Position numbers and translations under genes: made by a program. A stretch of 43,016 nt of DNA from an uncultured Bacillaceae bacterium (GTDB lineage Bacteria > Bacillota > Bacilli > Bacillales > Alkalibacillaceae). Shown piece after piece: positions 24,315 to 32,710 of the stretch; positions within the stretch are counted from its first letter, which is position 1, and the number at the start of each line of letters is the position of its first letter. The DNA lies in NCBI GenBank assembly GCA_937983065.1, contig CALKAL010000036.1:1-43016 (forward strand), written 5' to 3'. Below the pieces are notes generated by a model. The model saw nothing but the letters and a program-made list of their open reading frames with translations, was not told the DNA's origin and did not search any database.

Positions 24315-25052
24315 TTAATGTTTATTAAGCCCTTTGCTTTGTACAAAAGAGGCAACGTCCATTCGAATTGGCTTTGTTAGCTTACGCCCAATTTGCTGAC
24401 TCCAATTGTCTTTACGATGATTCGTTGATCGCTTTTCATAATAAACTTCTGTTGTTTGATCATAAGTTTCAATGCTTGCTTCTTTTAAATGGTATCCGTT
24501 TTCAAAATGAATCGCATCTTGATTGAACCGAGGCTTTAATTCAGGATTTTCATCTGGATATCCGACAACAAGTCCAAACAGAGGAATAACGTATTTAGGC
24601 AATTTAAGTAAATCATTAACTCGCTGGATATCATTTCTTAAGCTCCCGATAAAGCAAATGCCTAATCCCATCGATTCTGATGCAATCGCCGCATTTTGTG
24701 CAGCGAGTGCTGTATCAATCGCTGCCATCATAAAGAACTCTGTATTTTCAATGTTTTGCTTCATTTGTTCTTGAATCGCTTCAGATTGTGATGTCATCAT
24801 TCGATTCATATCTGCACAAAAGACAAATAAATGTGGATTATTTTCAACATAAAATTGTCCACTTACTTTTTTTAATTCATTTTTTAATGTTTCGTCAGTG
24901 ACACTAATGATTGAGTATGCCTGATAGTAGCTTGATGTTGAAGCGGATTGTGCTGCTTCAACAATTGCTTTAATTTGTTCTTCATTGATTGGCTGGTCTT
25001 TAAACTTCCGAATTGAGCGATGATTTTTAATAAGTTGGATAACTTCATTCAT
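24315..25052 (-). CDS. NfsA/NfrA-type FMN nitroreductase
   Basis: The 245-residue flavoprotein matches oxygen-insensitive NADPH nitroreductases: IKNHRSIRKFKDQPI with the FMN-phosphate Arg residues, AAQSASTSSYYQAYSIISV, NAAIASESMGLGICFIGSLRND, and PLFGLVVGYPDENPELKPRFNQDAI. It would transfer two electrons from NADPH to nitro compounds, quinones or flavins in the cytosol. GGAGG precedes the ATG. It lies 29 nt after the chemoreceptor stop, so the two are co-transcribed. Confidence 0.9.
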   Translation of the reverse strand: MNEVIQLIKNHRSIRKFKDQPINEEQIKAIVEAAQSASTSSYYQAYSIISVTDETLKNELKKVSGQFYVENNPHLFVFCADMNRMMTSQSEAIQEQMKQNIENTEFFMMAAIDTALAAQNAAIASESMGLGICFIGSLRNDIQRVNDLLKLPKYVIPLFGLVVGYPDENPELKPRFNQDAIHFENGYHLKEASIETYDQTTEVYYEKRSTNHRKDNWSQQIGRKLTKPIRMDVASFVQSKGLNKH

Positions 25053-25081
25053 TGTTTTAAACCTCCGTGATGTTTAAAAAA

Positions 25082-26557
25082 TTATTGATTAGACTGTGTG
25101 AGATTGTGTAGTGCATCTGTCGTCTGTTCAATTTCACCGTGTAATATTTCGTTTTGTTTTGATTGTGCTTGGATTGTTGCACTAATCTCTTCAATCGAAG
25201 CGGATGATTGTTGAATCGTAGAAGAGAACTGTGTGACTGCCTCTTCAATTTTATTTGTATTTTGTTCAACCGTTTGAGACTTTTCATTTATATTAATAAT
25301 TTTTGCAGTGAACAGATTCGTACCTTTTTGAAATTCTTCAAATAATTGCCCGTTATCGTGAATCATTTGAATATTGGAATGTAATGCTTCAGTAATTTGC
25401 TCCATTTGCAATTCAGCTTCGTTATTTGATTCTTTAATACGCTTTAAATTATTTGAGATGTCTATTGCCGTTTGATCCGTATTTTCTGCTAGTTTTCTAA
25501 TTTCATCAGCAACAACCGCAAATCCTTTTCCGTGTTCTCCTGCCCGGGCTGCTTCAATTGATGCATTTAAAGCTAGTAGAGATGTTTGCGCATTGATTTC
25601 TTGAATCGCTTGTAAAGAATGGACAGATGATTCTACTGTCTCACTTAAATGATTAAAAGATTGTTTCACGTCTAATAAACTCTGTTGGAATCGTTGGATA
25701 AAATCAATTAACTCCTTCGATTGCTCATATCCTTTTTCAGCTTTTTCATTCGTTATTGATGTTAAGCTTTTAATATAATCCAACTCTTTCATCATATCAT
25801 TGATCTCACTCAAAGTCCCACGAATATGCTCTTGAATCGTCGTCACAGCTTCAGCTTGGTATGTTGTGCCCGAAGCGATTTCTTGCATCGATTGATTCAT
25901 TTCATAAATGGACTCATTATGCTCTTTTGAACGGCCTTTAATTAAGTCCATCGTTTTTTGAATAATATTCGCTTGCTCTTCAATCGCAGTTTTTTGTTCT
26001 TTTTCTTTTTCAAATTGTTCATTATATTTTAATTGAAGCTCTTCTAATTTATCGTTCGTCTGTTGGGCAATAAGTTGTTGACCGTATAAAATAATACTCG
26101 TAATGAAAAATATGAGTAAAGAAGTTGGATAGTCAAGCTGAAACGCTTCCCCATAATTCATAATGAATGATATAAGAAGGATTAAACTTACTGCGAAACT
26201 AAATATAAAAATGGCACGACTTAAATAAAGGGCACCGACGATTAATACGAAATAGATTAACCCGATGTTTTGTGGTGATGTACTTGAAAAAATGACGATA
26301 TTGCCTACAATCGCTGCTAAACCGAATACACTAATATACGGAAATATGTACATCCCTTTTCTAAACTTCAATAATAAGCTAAGTAAAATGACAAGAACTG
26401 CTCCCCCGATTAGTATCGAAAGTATAACAAAAGTTTTCTGTCCAATTAAATAGGTTACCGCCGTACTTATGAGAGCTAAAACCATAATAATAACATTCAT
26501 TAATTTATTCTTTTTGACGAGTGCATCCCATTTTATTTGTTCATTTGTTTGATTCAT
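25082..26557 (-). CDS. Six-helix chemoreceptor without HAMP or outer sensor
   Basis: The 491-residue protein has about six membrane helices in its first 160 residues (about 20-38, 42-63, 70-90, 97-112, 114-134, 144-162) joined by very short loops, so no extracellular sensor domain exists. A coiled coil and MCP signalling domain follow, with tip QTSLLALNASIEAARAGEHGKGFAVVADEIRKLAENT. No HAMP pattern is visible between membrane and signalling parts. Such receptors may sense membrane or energy state, or a membrane-soluble ligand. It heads an operon with a nitroreductase and a membrane-anchored protein. TGTCGAA, a Spo0A-box word, lies just downstream of a TATAAT on its promoter strand. Confidence 0.88.
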   Translation of the reverse strand: MNQTNEQIKWDALVKKNKLMNVIIMVLALISTAVTYLIGQKTFVILSILIGGAVLVILLSLLLKFRKGMYIFPYISVFGLAAIVGNIVIFSSTSPQNIGLIYFVLIVGALYLSRAIFIFSFAVSLILLISFIMNYGEAFQLDYPTSLLIFFITSIILYGQQLIAQQTNDKLEELQLKYNEQFEKEKEQKTAIEEQANIIQKTMDLIKGRSKEHNESIYEMNQSMQEIASGTTYQAEAVTTIQEHIRGTLSEINDMMKELDYIKSLTSITNEKAEKGYEQSKELIDFIQRFQQSLLDVKQSFNHLSETVESSVHSLQAIQEINAQTSLLALNASIEAARAGEHGKGFAVVADEIRKLAENTDQTAIDISNNLKRIKESNNEAELQMEQITEALHSNIQMIHDNGQLFEEFQKGTNLFTAKIININEKSQTVEQNTNKIEEAVTQFSSTIQQSSASIEEISATIQAQSKQNEILHGEIEQTTDALHNLTQSNQ

Positions 26558-26581
26558 CTTCCCCTAAACCCCCAATGCATT

Positions 26582-26597
26582 TGTCGAAATATTATAC
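26582..26597 (-). promoter_or_regulatory. Spo0A-box-like site at a putative chemoreceptor promoter
   Basis: TGTCGAA (plus strand 26582-26588) matches the 0A-box consensus. On the minus strand a TATAAT lies just upstream (about 26592-26597), so the box would cover the transcription start and could mediate repression by Spo0A~P. The start codon is at 26557. Confidence 0.35.
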
Positions 26598-26737
26598 ATA
26601 TTCTTATTTTAACATAACTTAATCTATGAAGAGACTATAATTATGTAGAAATTTGCCAAATTAATCGGATTTGGAATATCTTTCTTCTTTCTCATATTTT
26701 TAATATAATAAATATAATAAGAAAGGGTCGATAGCTG

Positions 26738-27163
26738 ATGAAAACATTTAAATTAGTTTCATTAGAAATTTTAGAAAAAGATGGCGATGAGCTCGTCAAT
26801 AAAGAGATTCCGTTAATCGATGGTTTAATTATTGATAATGAAGTTGATCGAAATCGTTGGTTAATTGAGGGGCTTATCTCAAAAGAATTTGAAAGTTATT
26901 TTATTGATAAAAAAGAACAGGGTCAAGATATGGTTATACAAGTTCGAATTACGAAAGAAGCTAATCCGAAAGCAACAGTTGTAGCTAAAGTTTTAAACGT
27001 CAATGAGATAGAAGATGATATCAACATTATTTTAAAAGGAAATATCGTGAACCGTGCCCGAGAGCAACTTGAGAATATGCTACAGGAATTAATTGAAGCG
27101 GGGTATCAAGGAGAATCTCTATTGACGAAATTTAAGGAAAAAAATCGAGAAAGTTTATTTTAA
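26738..27163 (+). CDS. ywpF: YwpF-family protein
   Basis: The 141-residue protein opens MKTFKLVSLEILEKDGDELVNKEIPLIDGLIIDNE and continues with a WLIEGLI segment and a helical C-terminus (REQLENMLQELIEAGYQGESLLTKFKEKNRESLF), the pattern I associate with YwpF-like proteins of Bacillus. No signal peptide or catalytic motif is visible and the function is unknown. AAAGGG precedes the ATG. It is divergent from the second chemoreceptor operon. Confidence 0.7.
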   Translation: MKTFKLVSLEILEKDGDELVNKEIPLIDGLIIDNEVDRNRWLIEGLISKEFESYFIDKKEQGQDMVIQVRITKEANPKATVVAKVLNVNEIEDDINIILKGNIVNRAREQLENMLQELIEAGYQGESLLTKFKEKNRESLF

Positions 27164-27219
27164 TTATTTTTTCGCGATTATTTTTTGGAGGAGCTGTCCT
27201 AATTATTCGATATATTTCT

Positions 27220-27334
27220 TAAGAATAAAAGGATTTGTCCGATATTATACAGAACAGTACTTATATAACGACATTTTTCTTATGAATTGATAATATAGCC
27301 AGTCGGTTTATTAAATAGAAAGATTTGTCGGAAA
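27220..27334 (+). promoter_or_regulatory. Leader with repeated ATTTGTC(C/G)GA boxes and a sigma-D-like promoter
   Basis: In the 264-base gap before the c-di-GMP gene, two related 21-nt segments (about 27225-27245 and 27314-27334) agree at 17 positions and both contain ATTTGTC followed by CGA or GGA, imperfect Spo0A boxes. The first also ends in TCCGATAT with TAAG 14 nt before it, close to the sigma-D motility promoter pattern (TAAA, about 15 nt, GCCGATAT). Confidence 0.35.
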
Positions 27335-27427
27335 AGAGAGAAATGAGGTCAGTCATCAATAAGTGTAATCAGCGACATTTCCGTAACGTAAAAGAAAATA
27401 GATCAGCGTCTACTAGGGGGAATAATC

Positions 27428-29386
27428 GTGTTAATAGCTGCAGATAATGTGAATTTACCAGTGCACCAATGGATTTTTGATCAAATGAGTGATAGCGTAC
27501 TCTTTGTCAATCGAGAAGGAATGATTGTTGCAGCGAACGATGCAGCAGTTGAGCTTTTACAATTAGAAGAGAAGAAAAATAATTATTATGATGATTATTT
27601 AGATTTAAATGTCATTTCAAAGCCAAGCAGTCAAGAAATATTAATTCGTACGAAAAGAAAGCCTGAAAAATTAATATTAATGCGTAGTATTCAAATTGGG
27701 GAAAATTTATGTGTTATGCTTCGTGAAGGCGGGCTTCAAGCTGCACAAGAGACGATTAAATACTCATTAAATGAACTACTAAATGGACCATATGAAGGCA
27801 TCATTATGCATGACCGGGGTAAAATTGTCGATTGTGACATCGCTTTTGCTACGATGACAGGCTACGAACGTTCAGAGCTCATTGGCAAACGAATATTAAG
27901 CTTTATCCACCCTAAAGATAAACGAAAAGTGATTAAAAGTATGTTCGATGACTTACATACCCCCTATACTGTACGCGGTTATCGAAAAGACGGTTCCCTT
28001 ATTTACGTAGAATTTATTAACGATAAAGTTAAACATAGAAATGATGAATTTACCGTTGCGATTGTCAGAAATGTTACTGAAAGAGTGGAGAATGAAAAGC
28101 AAATTGAATTTATGGCTTATTATGATGAGTTAACCGATTTGCCGAATAAAAATTACTTTTTAAAAGTGTTAAAGGATGAAATAAACCATTCTCAATCGGA
28201 AAAATTTGCGGTACATTTTATTGATTTAGACTATTTTAAACATATTAACGACACATTCGGTTACCATTTCGGTGATAAATTACTTAAAGTATGTGCCGAT
28301 CGGTTAAAAAATTTATTAGTCGATAATGTGTTCGTTGCCCGAATGACGGGGGATGAGTTTTTAATATTGCAGAGAAATATTCAAAGTGAAGATGATGCTA
28401 AGCAATATGCTAAAAAAATTATTAATATATTTAAACAGCCGTTTAATGTTTATCAAAATGACATTTATACTTCAATTAGTGTAGGGATAAGTATTTATCC
28501 AGATATGAGTAAAGATCCGAATGAGCTTATTAAACAAGCGGACTCTGCGATGTATGTCATTAAAAACGGAACGAGAAATGATTTTAAAGTGTTCAGACCT
28601 GCTTTTACAGAGGGAGTAAAGGAACGATTAACGTTAGAAAATGAGTTACATAAAGCGATTTTAGATAAAAACTTTGAGCTTTATTTTCAACCGCAAATCG
28701 ATATTAAAACGAATAAAATTATCGGTCTTGAGGCGTTATGTCGATGGAATCATCCGGAAAGAGGGATAATATCTCCTGCGCAGTTCATTCCAATTGCAGA
28801 AAAAACAGGTCTCATCGTAGAGCTTGGAGATTGGGTATTAAGAGAAGCATGTAAACAAAATAAAGTGTGGCAAGACATGGGCTTACCGAAAGTAAATGTA
28901 AGCGTGAATTTATCAGCTAAGCAATTTATTCAACAAGATTTAGTGAAACAAATAAAAGCTATATTGGATGAAACGGGTCTTGAGCCACAATATTTAGAGT
29001 TAGAAATAACCGAGAGTATGGCGATGGCGAATGAACGTTATATTTTTGATACGTTGAGAGACTTGCAAACGTTGGGAGTTACCGTTGCTTTAGATGATTT
29101 CGGAACAGGTTATAGCTCACTAAAATATTTAAGTGAATTTCCGTTAAGCAAGTTAAAAATTGATCGTGTTTTCATACAAAATCGTACGGAACAAAACGTA
29201 GCAATTGTGAAAACGATCATACATCTTTCCCATTCTTTGAATCTACGAGTTAGCGCTGAAGGCGTTGAAAGGGAAGAGGACTTGAAATTTTTAAACAGTG
29301 AAAATTGTGATGAAGTACAGGGCTTTTATTTTAGTAAACCAGTTCCTGTTAAAAAAGTGAATCACCTATTTAGAAAATTTGCTTAA
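27428..29386 (+). CDS. PAS-GGDEF-EAL cyclic-di-GMP protein
   Basis: The 652-residue cytosolic protein has two PAS-like segments (about 15-100 and 115-220), a GGDEF domain (about 230-392) and an EAL domain (about 400-650). The EAL catalytic set is complete: EALCRWNHP (435-437), VSVNLSAKQF, LEITES, LDDFGTGYSS, KIDRVFI and AEGVE, so phosphodiesterase activity is expected. The cyclase motif is TGDEF (307-311) instead of GGDEF and no RxxD inhibitory site precedes it, so this domain may be weak or regulatory. GTG 27428 follows AGGGGG with 7-nt spacing. Confidence 0.92.
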   Translation: MLIAADNVNLPVHQWIFDQMSDSVLFVNREGMIVAANDAAVELLQLEEKKNNYYDDYLDLNVISKPSSQEILIRTKRKPEKLILMRSIQIGENLCVMLREGGLQAAQETIKYSLNELLNGPYEGIIMHDRGKIVDCDIAFATMTGYERSELIGKRILSFIHPKDKRKVIKSMFDDLHTPYTVRGYRKDGSLIYVEFINDKVKHRNDEFTVAIVRNVTERVENEKQIEFMAYYDELTDLPNKNYFLKVLKDEINHSQSEKFAVHFIDLDYFKHINDTFGYHFGDKLLKVCADRLKNLLVDNVFVARMTGDEFLILQRNIQSEDDAKQYAKKIINIFKQPFNVYQNDIYTSISVGISIYPDMSKDPNELIKQADSAMYVIKNGTRNDFKVFRPAFTEGVKERLTLENELHKAILDKNFELYFQPQIDIKTNKIIGLEALCRWNHPERGIISPAQFIPIAEKTGLIVELGDWVLREACKQNKVWQDMGLPKVNVSVNLSAKQFIQQDLVKQIKAILDETGLEPQYLELEITESMAMANERYIFDTLRDLQTLGVTVALDDFGTGYSSLKYLSEFPLSKLKIDRVFIQNRTEQNVAIVKTIIHLSHSLNLRVSAEGVEREEDLKFLNSENCDEVQGFYFSKPVPVKKVNHLFRKFA

Positions 29387-29388
29387 AA

Positions 29389-29423
29389 AAATCGCCCTTC
29401 AAACTTAAGAAGGGCGACTTTTT
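29389..29423. terminator. Bidirectional terminator
   Basis: TCGCCCTT/AAGGGCGA (29392-29399 with 29410-29417), flanked by A and T runs, lies between convergent genes. Confidence 0.85.
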
Positions 29424-29429
29424 ATATTT

Positions 29430-30620
29430 TTATTCTTCCTCATCGATTTCTACCGTTTGCTCCGATCTTGATAATTCCTCTTGTTGAATCGATAATATTT
29501 TTAAGACATCATTTTCTAAGCCGATAACATAGTCTGTTTTATAATGAATGACGGTCATTGTTTCTTCATCTTTTCGGATATGATAATTCGCGAAAACGGT
29601 CATAAGAACCTGATACTCTTCTTCATACACTTGCATTTCAATATCATTCACTTCAATATTAACGGCTCGAACAGATAATTGTCGATAATCTTCATACGGT
29701 CTTTTAATTTGTTCTTCACTACCGAGTAAAGAATAAGCGGTAAAATAATCTCTAACGTTTAACGTATCGTAGTAATAGTTAATTAAATAGTAGGCATCCT
29801 CTCTTAAAGCCGCCGAATCATAGCTTTCATAAATGTTAGGATCGCCATCAAAATTCAATTCTGAACCGTCCGCTTTATCCGACCACATTTGTAATCGTTC
29901 ATAAGCTTGGGAAATTGGAATGCTAAAGCCAATTGTTCCTTCTGTTGTAGCTGCAGAATTGATGCCAATAATAGAACCTGTTTCTTTATGAATAAGCGGT
30001 CCACCACTATTACCTTTCGAAATATTAGCAGATACTTGGTATAAGTTGCTATATTCGTAACCACCGACTTCAAAGCTTCGGTTTTTCCCTGAAATAATTC
30101 CGTCTGTAAAAGTGTTTTGAAAACCGTGGGGACTACCAACAGCAATTATTTCATCACCAATATTCGGTTCTAAATCAACCTCAATATCTAAAGGCGTTCG
30201 ATTTGATAGTTGAGGGACTCTAATTAAGGCAACATCTAAATTACTGCTAATTCCAATTAAAGCACCAGGGTAAGTATGGGCTTCAGATGTCTTTATAAAA
30301 ATATTGTCTGCATTTCTTACAACGTGAGCGTTTGTTACGATATCACCTTTGTCATTGTAAATGAACCCAGAGCCGATACTTTCTCCAAACGGTCCAACAG
30401 CTTCAATTTGAACGACAAATTTTTGTGCTTCATGAATGATAGTTTGTAAATCCGTTTGTTCAACTCCAGAGTCATTTTCCACAACCTGGACGAGGGCTGA
30501 ACCGTTTCCAATCGATTGCTTTTGCCAATAGTTATAATAAGTAAATACTCCAATAAGTGAACCAATTACAATAATAATCGTTAATGTAATCGGGATGATC
30601 CGTTTTTTCCGGTAGTACAT
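29430..30620 (-). CDS. Membrane-anchored trypsin-like (HtrA-type) protease without PDZ
   Basis: The 396-residue protein has one N-terminal helix (about 8-28), then an S1C protease domain with the full triad: His99 (VTNAHVV), Asp129 (NLDVALIRV) and Ser205 (ISKGNSGGPLI). Instead of the usual PDZ domain the C-terminal 140 residues look like an NTF2-like fold (ALREDAYYLINYYYDTLNVRDYFTAYSLL ... VLMTVFANYHIRKDEETMTVIHYKTDYVI). The active site should face outward. It follows the zinc-ribbon gene after 13 nt, so the two form an operon and probably act on the same envelope task. Confidence 0.87.
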   Translation of the reverse strand: MYYRKKRIIPITLTIIIVIGSLIGVFTYYNYWQKQSIGNGSALVQVVENDSGVEQTDLQTIIHEAQKFVVQIEAVGPFGESIGSGFIYNDKGDIVTNAHVVRNADNIFIKTSEAHTYPGALIGISSNLDVALIRVPQLSNRTPLDIEVDLEPNIGDEIIAVGSPHGFQNTFTDGIISGKNRSFEVGGYEYSNLYQVSANISKGNSGGPLIHKETGSIIGINSAATTEGTIGFSIPISQAYERLQMWSDKADGSELNFDGDPNIYESYDSAALREDAYYLINYYYDTLNVRDYFTAYSLLGSEEQIKRPYEDYRQLSVRAVNIEVNDIEMQVYEEEYQVLMTVFANYHIRKDEETMTVIHYKTDYVIGLENDVLKILSIQQEELSRSEQTVEIDEEE

Positions 30621-30633
30621 TAAATTTTCACTC

Positions 30634-31797
30634 CTATTGCCCCTCTAAGTACCATGAAATTTTTTCTATATGAATGTCTAGACTTTCAATGTCATCATCT
30701 AAATTTGAATGTAAGTACTCAAATTTACCTGATTCTTCTGGGTATAATGTTTCAGGATATAAAAAGGTTTCATTTTCTAAAATGAGCTCATCCTCTTGAT
30801 CGTATAGGGTATACTCTATTGAAACAGAGTAAATCGGCACAGTCGCGACACTTTTTACTTCACCGAGAACAGTAACCCCTTTGTCGTCTTTTTCTATATC
30901 AATATTTATAAGCTCAATAGCGTTTGTTTCGTTCGTTTCTTGCTCTAGCTCATATAAAGTTAATGCTTGTTGAGTACGTTGGTGCTGCTCTGTTTCAAAA
31001 GCGACCTTCTGCTTTTCAATCGTCGTTTTTAAGCTTTCAAGTCTTTCACTGTTAGGAACGTATTTTAACCCATCATTAACAATCGATAATGCCATCGAGA
31101 ACTGGTTACTGTTCAACTCATCGTTAGCTGAATTAAATGAGTAATTTACAATTTGTTCGCGCATCGTTTCTGCTAATGTTTGCGCCTTGTCCGTATTGAT
31201 TGACTCGACTCGCCATAAATACATTTTTAACTCTTCTAGGCTTGGTGTTTCCGAAAGCTGGTATTCAACTTGGGAAATTAATATATCATTTCTTTTATCA
31301 TGTATTCTTGATAAGAGTCGATTCACAAGCTCACCATCATACTGGCTTAATTTATTTTCCGATTCATTAATTAATCTTAAAGCCTGTTGGTATGAGTGGT
31401 TTTCAATTAGATTATTGGTAGCATCTAGGTTTTGATTAATTTCCTCGATTAAAGAGAGAAATTCCAAACTACTAATTGCACCAGAAAAGTTACCTCGATA
31501 CTTTAATGTTTCATTAAATTTCTCTTGTGCCTGTTCATATTCGCCATTTAAAGCATAATTGACCCCTTCCTCATAAGCATGAAGGGCCTTATCGTCCATA
31601 TGCGTTAAATAAAAATGAAGCACAATGGAAACGATCATGAAAAACATTAGTGTTGAAATAGGAACGAGCCACCATTTATTAAAACTGCGTTCAGCTTTTT
31701 CACGTTCTTCAATATTATGAGGCAGTTCAGTACCACAGGAAACACAATATTTTTCGTTTTCGAGTGTTTTTATACCGCATTGTGGACAAAATGACAT
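30634..31797 (-). CDS. Zinc-ribbon membrane protein with TPR-like and FxLYD-like regions
   Basis: The 387-residue protein starts with a zinc ribbon (Cys4, Cys7, Cys18, Cys21; CPQCG...CVSCG) in the cytosol, then one helix (about 42-65). Outside are helical repeats with TPR character (about 72-240, e.g. ALHAYEEGVNYALNGEYEQAQEKFNETL and SYQQALRLINESENKL) and a C-terminal beta domain (about 293-385) resembling FxLYD (VLGEVKSVATVPIYSVSIEYTLYDQED). AAAGGTGAT precedes the ATG. The architecture recalls TcaA/YvlB-like zinc-ribbon membrane proteins. A role as adaptor or regulator for the downstream protease is inferred. Confidence 0.75.
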   Translation of the reverse strand: MSFCPQCGIKTLENEKYCVSCGTELPHNIEEREKAERSFNKWWLVPISTLMFFMIVSIVLHFYLTHMDDKALHAYEEGVNYALNGEYEQAQEKFNETLKYRGNFSGAISSLEFLSLIEEINQNLDATNNLIENHSYQQALRLINESENKLSQYDGELVNRLLSRIHDKRNDILISQVEYQLSETPSLEELKMYLWRVESINTDKAQTLAETMREQIVNYSFNSANDELNSNQFSMALSIVNDGLKYVPNSERLESLKTTIEKQKVAFETEQHQRTQQALTLYELEQETNETNAIELINIDIEKDDKGVTVLGEVKSVATVPIYSVSIEYTLYDQEDELILENETFLYPETLYPEESGKFEYLHSNLDDDIESLDIHIEKISWYLEGQ

Positions 31798-31953
31798 TTA
31801 TATCACCTTTTAAACCGTAATTGTTTGATCAGTTGTTTTTGACGAAACGTTGACAAAATGAAAATTCATATAAAAAGTTATATTTTTAATCAAATCTTTG
31901 ATAATATATAGGTAACAATAATAATTTGTTTCGTTAGCAAGGAGGGTAATCAC

Positions 31954-32040
31954 ATGATTGAAACAGTGATGGGTATTGTCTGTTTTGCAATTCTAATTGC
32001 ATTTATCGGGTATTGTATTTTTGATAATGCGACCCATTAA
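31954..32040 (+). CDS. 28-residue single-helix membrane peptide
   Basis: ATG 31954 has a near-perfect AAGGAGGG site and opens MIETVMGIVCFAILIAFIGY, ending CIFDNATH. The whole peptide is one hydrophobic helix with short polar ends. The strong ribosome site and the tidy stop before a terminator argue that it is translated. It precedes a run of other very small Bacillus proteins. No family is recognised. Confidence 0.55.
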   Translation: MIETVMGIVCFAILIAFIGYCIFDNATH

Positions 32041-32079
32041 TTTTACTGCCATATATCTTCATCTTAATACATTTGACGA

Positions 32080-32117
32080 AAAAAAGTGTGAAAAAGTTTC
32101 ATGTTTCACACTTTTTT
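32080..32117. terminator. Terminator hairpin
   Basis: A perfect 14-bp stem (32080-32093 with 32104-32117) ends in T residues. It ends the 28-residue peptide transcript. Confidence 0.8.
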
Positions 32118-32157
32118 CTTTTTGTCTCGATTATAAGGGTGAAGAGGGGGTGAGAAC

Positions 32158-32379
32158 ATGGCTAACGAAACGAAATTTAAAAGTCAATTGCAGTTAGTCT
32201 TTCACATTGGTGAAGGGGAAGATGGTCAAGCAATTCTTCGACGTAAAAACTTTAACAATGTTAAAGCAGAGGCAACAGCTGAACAGCTTTATGCCGTCAG
32301 CCAAAGCTTAGTCAATTTACAATCTTTCCCACTCATTAGTATTGTACGAAACGATTCATCGGAAATCAATGCTTATTAA
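32158..32379 (+). CDS. DUF1659-domain protein
   Basis: The 73-residue protein (MANETKFKSQLQLVFHIGEG, then ILRRKNFNNVKAEATAEQLYAVSQSLVNLQSFPLISIVRNDSSEI) has the form of the DUF1659 family of small Bacillus proteins. The function is unknown. GAGGGGGTGAG lies upstream. It is followed after 36 nt by a DUF2922 gene, the usual companion, so the two are co-transcribed. Confidence 0.8.
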   Translation: MANETKFKSQLQLVFHIGEGEDGQAILRRKNFNNVKAEATAEQLYAVSQSLVNLQSFPLISIVRNDSSEINAY

Positions 32380-32415
32380 ATGAATTTAACAAAATAGGAA
32401 GAAAGGAGGATATTG

Positions 32416-32634
32416 ATGACTAAACGACTAGAATTAAGATTTAGAAATGAAAGTGGGACAACGACAACGATTTCTCTTGACGATCCGATTGAGCCGGTTG
32501 ACCCAGAAGTGGTGAAACAGGCAATGTTAGAAATCATTTCACAAGATGTTTTTAATTCTCCAGGTGGGTCCTTAGTAGAAATTGATCGTGCTCAAGTTGT
32601 GGAACGAACAGTTGATGTAATTGATTTAGACTAA
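32416..32634 (+). CDS. DUF2922-domain protein
   Basis: The 72-residue protein (MTKRLELRFRNESGTTTTIS, DDPIEPVDPEVVKQAMLEIISQDVF, GSLVEIDRAQVVERTVDVIDLD) matches DUF2922. ATG 32416 is preferred over TTG 32413 on spacing to AGGAGGA. With the DUF1659 gene before it and YvrJ after it, this is the recurring three-gene small-protein set of Bacillaceae. The function is unknown. Confidence 0.8.
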   Translation: MTKRLELRFRNESGTTTTISLDDPIEPVDPEVVKQAMLEIISQDVFNSPGGSLVEIDRAQVVERTVDVIDLD

Positions 32635-32642
32635 TTGATTTT

Positions 32643-32684
32643 AAAAGTGGCTCTATGGACAAGGAATATCCAAGAGCCACTTTT
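32643..32684 (+). terminator. Hairpin after the DUF2922 gene
   Basis: A perfect 12-bp stem (32643-32654 with 32673-32684) with an 18-nt loop lies between the DUF2922 gene and yvrJ. The T tract is short, so read-through into yvrJ is possible. Confidence 0.6.
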
Positions 32685-32710
32685 CATCTTTACGTACTGG
32701 AGGTGGTAAG

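Noticed and set aside
31840..31856. CcpA cre site
   Set aside because: CGAAACGTTGACA matches only the right half of the cre consensus; the left half has three mismatches.
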